NCBI GenBank assembly: GCA_947650365.1
Contig: CANTAL010000196.1
Coordinates: forward strand, 62,001 to 126,000
Source of the DNA: Chamaelirium japonicum
Taxonomy: Eukaryota; Streptophyta; Magnoliopsida; Liliales; Melanthiaceae
Length of the DNA stretch: 64,000 nt
Direction: 5' to 3'
Below, in pieces: positions 45,401 through 56,185 of this stretch; position 1 is the stretch's first letter, and each line of letters begins with the position of its first letter. A program made the translations under genes and the position numbers. Below the pieces are notes generated by a model that saw only the letters and a program-made list of their open reading frames with translations, was not told the origin of the DNA and made no database searches.

Positions 45401-46114
45401 CGTACGAATGAATTTGAATGGATTGTACGAATGAATTAGAATGGATCGTACGAATGAATTAGAATGGATCATGCGAATGAATTAGAATAGATCGTACGAA
45501 TGAATTAGAATGGATCGTACGAATAAATTAGAATGGATCGTGCGAATGATTTAGAATGGATCGTACGAATGAGTTAGAATGGATCCACCGAATGAGTTAG
45601 AATGGATCATACGAATGAATTAGAATGGATCGTACGAATGAATTAGAATGGATTGTGCAAATGAATTAGAATGGATCGTACGAATGAATTAGAATGGATA
45701 GTGCGAATGAATTAGAATGGATCATACGAATGAATTAGAATAGATATATTCATGCGAATAAATTAGAATGGATCGTACGAATGAATTAGAATGGATCGTG
45801 CGAATGAATTAGAATGGATCGTATGAATAAATTAGAATGGATCGTACGAATGAATTAAAATGGATACATTTGTGCGAATGAATTAGAATGGATCATACGA
45901 TTGAATTTGAATGGATCGTACGAATAAATTAGAATGGATACATTTGTGCGATGAATAAGAATAGAGCGTACGAATGAATTAGAATGGAGCGTACGAATGA
46001 ACTAGAATGGATACATTCGTGCGAATGAATTAGAATGGATCATATGAAAGAATTAGAATGGATCATACGAATGAATTAGAATGGATACATTCGAGCGAAT
46101 GAATGGATTAGAAT
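39478..46114. repeat. Satellite higher-order repeat, copy 3 (about 6.64 kb, end replaced)
   Basis: Third HOR unit, starting at TCGACCGATCC (39478), 6754 bp after copy 2. Strand changes near 40215, 41560, 42238, 43157 and 45228. It follows copy 2 until about 46114, roughly 85 bp short of a full unit, and then joins sequence that resembles the fourth block of the HOR (about 42300 onward). Confidence 0.8.
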
Positions 46115-49100
46115 GGATCGATCGAATGAATTAGAATGGATCGTACGAATGAATTAGAATGGATACATTCAAGCGAATTAATTAGAATGGATTGTACGAA
46201 TGAATTAGAATGGATCATAGGAATGAATTAGAATGGATCGTATGAATGAATAAGAATGGATCGTACGAATGAATTAGAATGGATCGTGTAAATGAATTAG
46301 AATGGATACATTCGTGCGAATGAATTAGAATGGATCGTGCGAATGAATTAGAATGGATCGTTTGAATGAATTAGAATGGATATATTTGAACGAATAAATT
46401 AGAATGGATCATACGAATGAATTAGAATGGATCGTACGAATGAATTAGAATAGATCGTGCGAATGAATTAGAATCGATCGTACTAATGAATTAGAATAGA
46501 TTGTACGAATGAATTAATATGGATACATTCATACGTCTGAATTAGAAAGGATCGTGCGAATTAATTAGAATGGATCGTACGAATGAATTTGAATGGATAC
46601 ATTTGTGCGGATGAATCTGAATGGATTGTACGAATGAATTAGAATGGATCGTACGAATGATTTAGAATAGCTCATACGAATGAATTAGAATGAATCGTAC
46701 GAATGAATTAGAATGGTTACATTCGTGCGAATGAATTAGAATAGATCGTACGAATGAATTAGAATGGATCGTATGAATAAATTAGAATGGATCGTGCGAA
46801 TGAATTAGAATGGATCGTACGAATGAATTAGAATGGATCCACCGAGTGAGTTAGAATGGATCATACGAACGAATATTAGAATGGATCGTACGAATGAATT
46901 AGAATGGATTGTGCGAATGAATTAGAATGGATCGTATGAATGAATAAGAATGGATCGTACGAATGAATTAGAATGGATCGTGCAAATGAATTAGAATGAA
47001 TCATACGAATGCATTAGAATGGATCGTACGAATGAATTAGAATGAATCGTATGATCCATTCTAATTCATTCGTCCGATCCATTCTAATTCATTCGCACGA
47101 ATGTATTCATTCTAATTCATTCGTACAATCCATTCTAATTCATTCGCACGATCCATTCTAATTCATTCGTATGATCTATTCTAATTCATTCCTACGATCT
47201 ATTCTAATTCATTCGCTCGAAGTATCCATTCTAATTCATTCGTACGATCCATTCTAATTCATTCGCATGATCCATTCTAATTCATTCGCACGAATGTATC
47301 CATTCTAATTCATTTGCATGATCCATTCTAATTCATTCCTATTATCCATTCTAATTCATTCGTACGATCCATTCTAATTTATTCGCACGAATATATCCAT
47401 TCTAATTCATTCGTACGATCCATTCTAATTCGTTCATACGATCCATTCTAATTCATTCGCATGATCCATTCTAATTCATTTGTACGAATGTATCCATTTT
47501 AATTCATTCGCACGATCCATTCTAATTCATTCGCACGATCCATTCTAATTCATTCGTACGATTCATTCTAATTCATTTGCACGATCCATTCTAATTCATT
47601 CGTACGATTCATTCTTATTCATGCATACGAGCCATTCTAATTCATTCGCACAATCCATTCTAATTCATTCGTACAATCCATTCTAATTCATTCGTGTGAT
47701 CCATTCTAACTCATTCGGTGGATCCATTCTAATTCATTCGTACGATCCATTCTAATTCATTCGCACGATCCATTCTAATTTATTAGTACGATCCATTCTA
47801 ATTCATTCGTACGATCTATTCTAATTCATTCGCACGAATGTAACCATTCTAATTCATTCGTACGATTCATTCTAATTCATTCGTATGAGCTATTCTAATT
47901 CATTCGTACGATCCATTCTAATTCATTTGCACGATCCTTTCTAATTCATTCGTTCGATCCATTCTAATTCATTCGTACGATCCATTCTAATTCATTCGCA
48001 CGAATGTATCCATTCTAATTTATTCGTACGATCCAGTCTAACTCATTCGTATAATCCATTCTAATTCATTCGCACGAATATATCCAATCTAATTCATTCG
48101 TACGATCCTTTCTAATTCATTCGCACGATCCATTCTAATTCTTTCATATGATCCATTCTAATTCTTTCGCACGAATGTATCCATTCTAATTCATTCGTAC
48201 AATCCATTCTAATTCATTCGCACGATACATTCTAATTCATTCGTATGATCCATTCTAATTCATTCCTATGATCCATTCTAATTCATTCGCACGAATGTAT
48301 CCATTCTAATTTATTCATATGATCCATTCTAATTCATTCGCACGAATATATCCATTCTAATTCATTCATACGATCCATTCTAATTCATTCATACGATCTA
48401 TTCTAATTCATTCGCAGGAATGTATCCATTCTAATTCATTCGTTCGATCCAATCTAATTCATTCGTACGATCCATTCAAATTCATTCGCATGATCCATTC
48501 TAATTCATTCGTACGATCCATTCTAATTCATTCCTATGATCCAATCTAATGCATTCGTACGATCCATTCTAATCTATTCGCACGAATGTAACCATTCTAA
48601 TTCATTCCTACGATCCATTCTAATTCATTCCTACGATCCATTCTAATTCAATCGCACGAATTTATCCAATCTAATTCATTTGCACGATCCATTCTAATTC
48701 ATTCGCACGATCCATTCTAATTCATTCGTACGATCCATTCTAATTCATTCGCACAAATGTATCCATTCTAATTCATTCGTTCGATCCATTCTAATTCATT
48801 CGCATAAATATATCCATTCTAATTTATTCGTACGATCCATTCTAATTCATTCGCACGATCCATTCTAATTCATTCGCACAAATGTATCCATTCTAATTAA
48901 TTCATATTATCCATTCAAATTCATTCGTACGATCCATTCTAATTCATTCTTATGATCCATTATTATTCATTCGTACGATCCATTCTAATTCATTTGCATG
49001 AATGTATCCATTCTAATTTATTCGTACGAATGAATTAGAATGGATTGTACGAACGAATTAGAATTAGAATGGTTACATTCGTGCGAATGAATTAGAATGG

Positions 49101-49310
49101 ATCGTACAAATGGATTAGAATGGATCGTACGAATGGATTAAAACGCATTGTACGAATGAATTAGAATAGATACATTTGTGCGAATGAATTAGATTGAATC
49201 GTACGAATGAATTTGAATGGATTGTACGAATGAATTAGAATGGATCGTACGAATGAATTAGAATGGATCATGCGAATGAATTAGAATAGAACGTACGAAT
49301 GAATTAGAAT
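46115..49310. repeat. Shortened satellite HOR derivative, copy 1 (about 3.2 kb)
   Basis: Starts at GGATCGATCGAATG (46115), minus to about 47052, plus to about 49026, minus to 49310. It holds sequence matching the second half of the 6.7-kb unit (42300-45500) and lacks the first three blocks. The GGATCCACCGAGTGAG landmark is at 46835. Confidence 0.75.
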
Positions 49311-52300
49311 GGATCGAACGAATGAATTAGAATGGATCGTACGAATGAATTAGAATGGATACATTCGAGCGAATGAATTAGAATGGATCGTACAAATGAA
49401 TTAGAATGGATCATAGGAATGAATTAGAATGGATCGTATGAATGAATAAGAATGGATCGTATGAATGAATTAGAATGGATCGTGCAAATGAATTATAATA
49501 GATACATTCGTGCGAATGAATAAGAATGGATCGTGCGAATGAATTAGAATGGATCGTATGAATGAATTAGAATGGATATATTTGAACGAATAAATTACAA
49601 TAGATCATACGAATGAATTAGAATGGATCGTACGAATGAATTAGAATGGATCGTGCGAATGAATTAGAATCGATCGTACAAATGAATTAGAATGGATCGT
49701 ACGAATGAATTAAAATGGATACATTCATATGACTGAATTAGAATGGTTCGTGCGAATTAATTAGAATGGATCGTACGAATGAATTTGAATGGATACATTT
49801 GTGCGAATGAATCTGAATGGATTGTATGAATGAATTACAATGGATCGTACGAATGAATTAGAATGGATCGTACGAATGAATTAGAATAGCTCATACAAAT
49901 GAATTAGAATGAATCGTACAAATGAATTTGAATGGTTAAATTTGTGCGAATGAATTAGAATAGATCGTACGAATGAATTAGAATAGATCGTACGAATAAA
50001 TTAGAATGGATCGTGCGAATGAATTAGAATGGATCGTACGAATGAATTAGAATGGATCCACCGAATGAGTTAGAATAGATCATACGAATGAATTAGAATG
50101 GATCGTACGAATGAATTAGAATGGATTGTGCGAATGAATTAGAATGGATCGTATGAATGAATAAGAATGGATCGTACGAATGAATTACAATGGATCGTTC
50201 GAATGAATTAGAATGAATCATACGAATGCATTAGAATGGATCGTACGAATGAATTAGAATGAATCGTACGATCCATTCTAATTCATTCGTCCGATCCATT
50301 CTAATTAATTCGCACGAATGTATCCATTCTAATTCATTCATACAATCCATTCTAACATTCGCACGATCCATTCTAATTCATTCGTATGATCTATTCTAAT
50401 TCAATCCTACGATCTATTCTAATTCATTCGCTCGAATGTATCCACTCTAATTCATTCGTACGATCCATTCTAATTCATTCACACGATCCATTCTAATTCA
50501 TTCGCACGAATGTATCCATTCTACTTCATTTGCACGATCCATTCTAATTCATTCCTATGATCCATTCTAATTCATTCGTACGATCCATTCTAATTCATTC
50601 GCTCGAATGTATCCATTCTAATTCATTCGCACGATCCATTCTAATTCATTCGTACGATTCATTCTAATTCATTTGCACGATTCATTCTAATTCATTCGTA
50701 CGATCCATTCTTATTCATTCATACGAGCCATTCTAATTCATTCGTACAATCCATTCTAATTCATTCGTACAATCCATTCTAATTCATTCGTATGATCCAT
50801 TCTAACTCATTCGGTGGATCCATTCTTATTCATTCGTACGATCCATTCTAATTCATTCGCACGATCCATTCTAATTTATTCGTATGATCCATTCTAATTC
50901 ATTCGTACGATCTATTCTAATTCATTCGCACGAATGTAACTATTCTAATTCATTCGTACGATTCATTCTAATTCATTCGTATGAGCTATACTAATTCATT
51001 CGTACGATCCATTCTAATTCATTCATACGATCCATTGTAATTCATTCATACAATCCATTCAGATTCATTCGCACGAATGTATCCATTCTAATTCATTTCC
51101 ACGATCCATTCTAATTCATTCGTTCGATCCATTCTAATTCATTTGTACGATCCATTCTAATTCATTCGCACGAATGTATCCATTCTAATTTATTCGTACG
51201 ATCCAGTCTAACTCATTCGTACGATCCATTCTAATTCATTCGCACGAATATATCCATTCTAATTCATTCGTACAATCCTTTCTAATTCATTCGCACGATC
51301 CATTCTAATTCTTTCATATGATCCATTCTAATTCATTCGCACGAATGTATCCATTCTAATTCATTCGTACAATCCATTCTAATTCATTCGCACGATACAT
51401 TCTAATTCATTCGTATGATCTATTCTAATTCATTCCTACGATCCATTCTAATTCATTCGCACGAATGTATCCATTCTAATTTATTCGTACGATCCAGTCT
51501 AATTCATTCGTACGATCCGTTCTAATTCATTCGCACGAATATATCCATTCTAATTCATTCGTACGATCCATTGTAATTCATTCATACGATCTATTCTAAT
51601 TCATTCGCACGAATGTATCTATTCTAATTCATTCGTTCGATCCAGTCTAATTCATTCGTACGATCCGTTCAAATTCATTCGCATGATCCATTCTAATTCA
51701 TTCGTACGATCCATTCTAATTTATTCGTATGATCCAATCTAATGCATTCGTACGATCCATTCTAATCCATTCGCACGAATGTAACCATTCTAATTCATTC
51801 GTACGATCCATTCTAATTCATTCCTACGATCCATTCTAATTCATTCGCACGAATGTATCCAGTCTAATTCATTTGCACGATCCATTCTAATTCATTCGCA
51901 CGATCCATTCTAATTCATTCGTACGATCCATTCTAATTCATTCGCACAAATGTATCCATTCTAATCCATTCGTACGATCCATTCTAACTCATACGAATAA
52001 ATTAGAATGAATCGTACGAATGAATTAGAATGGTTACATTCGTGCGAATGAATTAGAATAGATCGTACGAACGAATTAGAATGGATCGTACGAATAAATT
52101 AGAATGGATCGTGCGAATGATTTAGAATGGATCGTCCGAATGAATTAGAATGGATCCACCGAATGAGTTACAATGGATCATACGAATGAATTAGAATGGA
52201 TCGTACGAATGAATTAGAATGGATTGTGCAAATGAATTAGAATGGATCGTACGAATAAATTAGAATGGATAGTGCGAATGAATTAGAATGGATCATACGA

Positions 52301-52538
52301 ATGAATTAGAATATATATATTCATGCGAATGAATTAGAATGGATCATACGAATGAATTAGAATGGATCGTGCGAATGAATTAGAATGGATCATATGAATA
52401 AATTAGAATGGATCGTACGAATGAATTAAAATGGATACATTTGTGCGAATGAATTAGAATGGATCATACGATTGAATTTGAATGGATCATACGAATGAAT
52501 TAGAATGGATACATTAGAGCGAATGAATGGATTAGAAT
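49311..52538. repeat. Shortened satellite HOR derivative, copy 2 (about 3.2 kb)
   Basis: Starts at GGATCGAACGAATG (49311), 3196 bp after the matching point of the previous copy. Strand changes near 50270 and 51991. Landmark GGATCCACCGAATGAG at 50054 is 3219 bp after its partner at 46835. The next matching start lies at 52539, 3228 bp further on. Confidence 0.75.
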
Positions 52539-53507
52539 GGATCGAACGAATGAATTAGAATGGATCGTACGAATGAATTAGAATGCATACATTCGAGCGA
52601 CTGAATTAGAATGGATCATACGAATGAATTAGAATGGATCATAGGAATGAATTAGAATGGATCGTACAAATGAATTAGAATGGATACATTCGTGCGAATG
52701 AATTAGAATGGATCATAGGAATAAATTAGAATGGATCGTACGAATGAATTAGAATGGTTACATTCGTGCGAATGAATTAGAATGGATCGTACGAATGGAT
52801 TAGAATGGATCGTACGAATGGATTAGAATGGATCGTACGAATGAATTAGAATGGATTGTACGAATGCATTAGAATAGATACATTCGTGCGAATGAATTAG
52901 AATGGATCGTACGAATGAATTAGAATGTATCGTGCGAATGAATTAGAATGGATCGTACGAATTAATTAGAAAGGATCGTGCGAATGAATTAGAATGGATC
53001 GTGCGAATGAATTAGAATGGATCGTCCGAATGAATTAGAATGAATCGTACGAATGCATTAGAATGGATACATTCGTGCGAATGAATTAGAATGGATCGTA
53101 CGAATGAATTAGAATGGATCATACAAATCAATTAGAAAGGTTACATTCATGAGAATGAATTAGAATGGATCGTACGAATGAATTAGAATGGATCATGCGA
53201 ATGAATTTGAATGGATCGTACGAATGAATTAGAATGGATCGAACGTATGAATTAGAATGGATACATTCGAGCGAATGAATTAGAATAGATCGTAGGAATG
53301 AATTAGAATGGATCGTGCGAATAAATTAGAATGAATCGTACGAATGAATTAGAATGGATTGTACGAATGAATTAGAATGGATACATTCGTGCGAATGAAT
53401 TAGAATGGATCGTACGAATGAATTAGAATGGATCGTACGAATGAATTATAATGGATCGTACGAATGAATTAGAATGGATCGTACAAATGAATTAGAAAGG
53501 TTACATT
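52539..53507 (-). repeat. Satellite end, interrupted by the copia element
   Basis: Begins like a third copy of the short HOR derivative but after about 130 bp resembles the second HOR block (40215 onward). All monomers read are in minus orientation. The array is cut within a long variant, GGTTACATT, at the left end of the retrotransposon. Bases 53503-53507 (ACATT) are the expected target-site duplication; its partner would lie just outside the window. Confidence 0.85.
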
Positions 53508-54884
53508 TGTTAGGATTGATGTGTTCTAAGCTTGTAAAACTTTATGTTTTGGTCTAATAAAGATTGATAGTTATTAATATATGAGATGCATATAGGTGCG
53601 TAACATAGTTACGTGTTCTTTTGAGAACAGAGAGCCATGGTTATGTGGTAGTCCACTGAGTTGAAGACTGAGTGGATTGGTCCCGTATAACCTAAATAAG
53701 TTCGCAGCTATGATCAGGTTGGTCGCCTCATCATGTTAAACTGTTGGCGATGACAGTTCATGGGATGTCTTCACCATGGTCATCACCAGGCACAGTGTCT
53801 GTGGCTGAACGGAACTAACACGGTGTACAGATCAGTGAGCAGACACTGGTACACTAAGCCGTGTTTCTGCTTAGGGTAAAACGGTCCTAAACCCTGAGGA
53901 ACCACGACTGATGGACTAACCAGTTGCGTGGTGCTTTGGCGCACCAATGTGTGAGGGTCCATATGCAGTGATCCAAAACCACGGTGTACTGGGTTACCCG
54001 GCTGGCGTTGCATTAGCGTGTCACTCCTGCAGGCCATCCACACCCCTGATGGGAGGTGCGTTCCTTGGTGTGACTTACACTGTACCAAACCCAGGCCTGG
54101 TGGTCATCAGTTTGACTGTTGACCGGGTTCGATTACTCGACGGGGTAATCAGAGGTACGATGTATAGGTCAACCTGGAAGGAACCAAGTCATATGATCAT
54201 TCGAGTCTGACGGTAGTCTTCACCGCTCGAAGTGAATCATGGCATCAAGTGGAGGGACAGCGGGTTTACCACTACTAAGCGGAGAGCAGGGGTATGATGG
54301 AGAACATAGTAAGTCTGGGTGAATTGGAGTGCAGCCTGCGTCGCACTCTGGGTGGCTACGCAGGTTAACTCGAGCTCAGAGGATCGATGGTACACTCGGG
54401 TAGTGTGTCGATCGAGCTTGAGTTGGAAGCCATGAACCCCGGTCCCTGATGGTTCCACCTTATCAACATTATGTATGGTTCTTGAACCGTCTCCTCGGAA
54501 CACCATAAGCAGGAGGAAGATAGAAGTATACGCTCCGTGTGTGCTTGGCACTAGAGCACGGTAGATGCGTAACTACATACGAGTACTAAGGGTTGAGCCC
54601 GGGATTAGTACAGAGTCGTATGTAGTAATCCCTAGCCATAAGTGAACTTCGCTGCATAGGTGCGATGCACCGGGGTATGTTGCGAGTTGATTAGTTGACT
54701 ATGCTAGAGGCACCCTCCGGTGGCCTCAGTTAATAGTAAGTAACTAGTAGATATCACTTAAGTAATGGCCGTTAGGTATCGCACGCTAGAAATGGTCAAA
54801 ATAAGGCGTCGGGGCGTTTTGGTAAAAACCTCACTCTGCCGGACCTCACTGTTGGCCGAACCTAGTGGTGGGACACCTCACTAT

Positions 54885-54934
54885 GGCCGGCCCTATGATG
54901 TAGGGATAAGAATCCCTCATCTATAGGGCCGGCC
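54885..54934. repeat. Imperfect inverted repeat in U3
   Basis: Arms of about 23 bp, GGCCGGCCCTATGATG... and its near-complement ending ATAGGGCCGGCC, around a short spacer with AAGAA. GGCCGGCCCTATA also occurs at the TATA box (55083). The copy in the 3' LTR is at 63448-63497. Role unknown; a regulatory or structural element of U3 is possible. Confidence 0.7.
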
Positions 54935-55091
54935 ATATGGATAGGGATGGGGCGATAAATCGGTTAATATCGAGCCCTAAAAAGTGGGAAAACGGATAAA
55001 TACGCGGAGAGATAAAAGGGAGATAATGGAGAGATAATGAGAGGGGGTTAATATCCCCTTGGATCCTTATCCAAGGGGTGTTGGCCGGCCC

Positions 55092-55098
55092 TATAAAG
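55092..55098 (+). promoter_or_regulatory. Putative TATA box of the copia LTR
   Basis: TATAAAG in a GC-rich context, followed about 30 bp later by a CT-rich stretch (CCCCCTCTCTCTC) typical of plant transcription starts. The start is predicted near 55122-55128. The same box is at 63655-63661 in the 3' LTR. Confidence 0.6.
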
Positions 55099-55404
55099 CC
55101 CTATGGGGCGCCGGCCCCATGTACAAGAAAAACCGAACCCCCCTCTCTCTCATCTCTCGAGTTCTCTCCCGTTTCATCTCCCGTTTCCCGCTTGCTACTT
55201 CGTCTTCCTCGCGTGGAGTTCTGAAGAAGGAGAAGGGTCGTTCTTCGGAGGCACTCAGAGATCCGAGAGCGACGTTCCGTGCATCGTGTGAGATCGGGTG
55301 AACAAGAAGGCAACATCTCCATTCGTACCGTCGGCATCTTCGCGAACGATCTTCCGTCTCCATCGACAAAGAAGACAATCCTCCGCGGTTAAAAGATCCA
55401 TACG

Positions 55405-55414
55405 AAAGGTATGT
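55405..55414 (+). promoter_or_regulatory. Putative 5' splice site in U5
   Basis: AAAG|GTATGTG, with GT at 55409-55410, close to the plant donor consensus AG|GTATGT. The region from the predicted transcription start to here contains no ATG, while ATGs appear immediately after it. The 3' LTR carries the same site at 63972. Pairs best with the acceptor at 58156; splicing itself is inferred. Confidence 0.5.
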
Positions 55415-55639
55415 GTAATCTAACATGTAGATCTAGCGAGCATTATGATTTGCATCCATGCTAGTTAATCATTACGCTAGATTGCCGTTAGGGGTTTTCG
55501 ATTCTCGTGCATACACATGCACACATATGTAGATTAGTTTCTGTGAAAAATTAAATCGTGTAACGTGCACCATGAACGGTCTTTCGACCGCCAAATCGTT
55601 TCCGCTGCGAGCCTCTGACCCGGATTAACTTCCAACAAT

Positions 55640-55651
55640 TGGTATCAGAGC
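55640..55651 (+). promoter_or_regulatory. Primer binding site, initiator tRNA-Met (copia)
   Basis: TGGTATCAGAGC, the standard plant copia PBS complementary to the 3' end of initiator tRNA-Met, two bases after the LTR end. Minus-strand DNA synthesis would start here. It lies inside the predicted leader intron. Confidence 0.95.
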
Positions 55652-55758
55652 CGCATTAGTGGTGTGCGTTTCACGTTTTTTCATGAAACTAACATGTGTG
55701 CGCATGATGAATGCGTGAGATCATCGGGGTTCTTACGCTTAGATCATGCATATATATA

Positions 55759-55763
55759 GATTG
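55759..55763 (+). repeat. Left target-site duplication of Cassandra
   Basis: GATTG, identical to 56528-56532 on the other side of the nested TRIM. A 5-bp duplication is expected for LTR-type integration. Confidence 0.9.
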
Positions 55764-56105
55764 TGTGACGACCAAGATCCAATAGGCCAATAGCCAAGAG
55801 CCAAGACTCCTGAGGCGGGAATGCCAAGATGGATGAGGTGAGGTGAGGTGAGGTGAGGTGTACAAGGCCATGAGTTAGCCCCACATCGCCTGGAGAGAAG
55901 GAGATCCTGAGCTACTTATATAATTTCCCCTCCCAAACATAGAAGACGCGTTTTAAAACCGTGCGCCGCTACGGAATTCGTAAGAACTCCGTAGTTAAGC
56001 GTGCTCGGGCGAGAGCAGTACCAGGATGGGTGACCTCCCTGGGAAGTTCTCGTGCGAGCACGGGCAAAGCGGACAATATCTTGTGTGTTTGGGGCGGATG
56101 TTACA
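55764..56105 (+). repeat. Cassandra 5' LTR (342 bp)
   Basis: Begins TGTGACGACC and ends GGATGTTACA. Contains five GAGGT pentamers (55835-55859), a TATATAA box (55917-55923) and 5S rRNA-like sequence (55984-56056). I found no difference from the 3' LTR. Confidence 0.95.
55984..56056 (+). other. 5S rRNA-derived domain with Pol III internal promoter (first copy)
   Basis: Matches about positions 50 to 119 of plant 5S rRNA. The A box AGTTAAGCGTGC is at 55993-56004 and the C-box region (GTACCAGGATGGGTGACC) at 56018-56035. Relative to the plant 5S gene it has an extra C in GACCTCCCTGGG. Upstream 5S sequence is poorly preserved, so this is not a 5S gene but the embedded Cassandra domain. Confidence 0.9.
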
Positions 56106-56108
56106 AAA

Positions 56109-56120
56109 TGGTATCAGAGC
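56109..56120 (+). promoter_or_regulatory. Primer binding site of Cassandra
   Basis: TGGTATCAGAGC, three bases after the Cassandra 5' LTR. It is the same 12-base PBS as that of the host copia element, 469 bp downstream of it. Confidence 0.95.
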
Positions 56121-56170
56121 CGGTTCTCCTCGCTATGGGGGGGTCTAACCCTACACGAGGACGTGTAGCC

Positions 56171-56185
56171 CTAAGGGGGGTGGAT
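56171..56185 (+). promoter_or_regulatory. Polypurine tract of Cassandra
   Basis: CTAAGGGGGGTGGAT directly before the 3' LTR; the purine run would prime plus-strand DNA. Confidence 0.75.

Larger units (their letters stand above)
53508..55637 (+). repeat. 5' LTR of the copia element (2130 bp)
   Basis: Runs from TGTTAGG to CCAACA, two bases before the PBS. It matches the 3' LTR (from 62071) with no net length change over 1930 bp; I counted seven substitutions. U3 is about 1.6 kb if transcription starts some 30 bp after the TATA box at 55092. R plus U5 would then be about 0.5 kb. The small open frames in it are repeated in the 3' LTR, overlap on both strands and show no recognisable domain, so I treat the LTR as noncoding. 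Confidence 0.95.

Noticed and set aside
1..53507. CRISPR-like array (short regular repeats)
   Set aside because: There are no unique spacers between repeats, the monomers abut, and the context is a plant genome with eukaryotic retrotransposons.
53556..53561. AATAAA near the LTR start as poly(A) signal
   Set aside because: It lies about 1.5 kb upstream of the predicted transcription start, so it would not end up near the 3' end of the retrotransposon RNA; probably chance in AT-rich DNA.
53783..55426. Frames of 62-111 codons in the LTR, both strands
   Set aside because: They recur in the 3' LTR, overlap each other on opposite strands and have no recognisable domain. One substitution between the LTRs changes a residue freely (T to K in the 87-residue frame).
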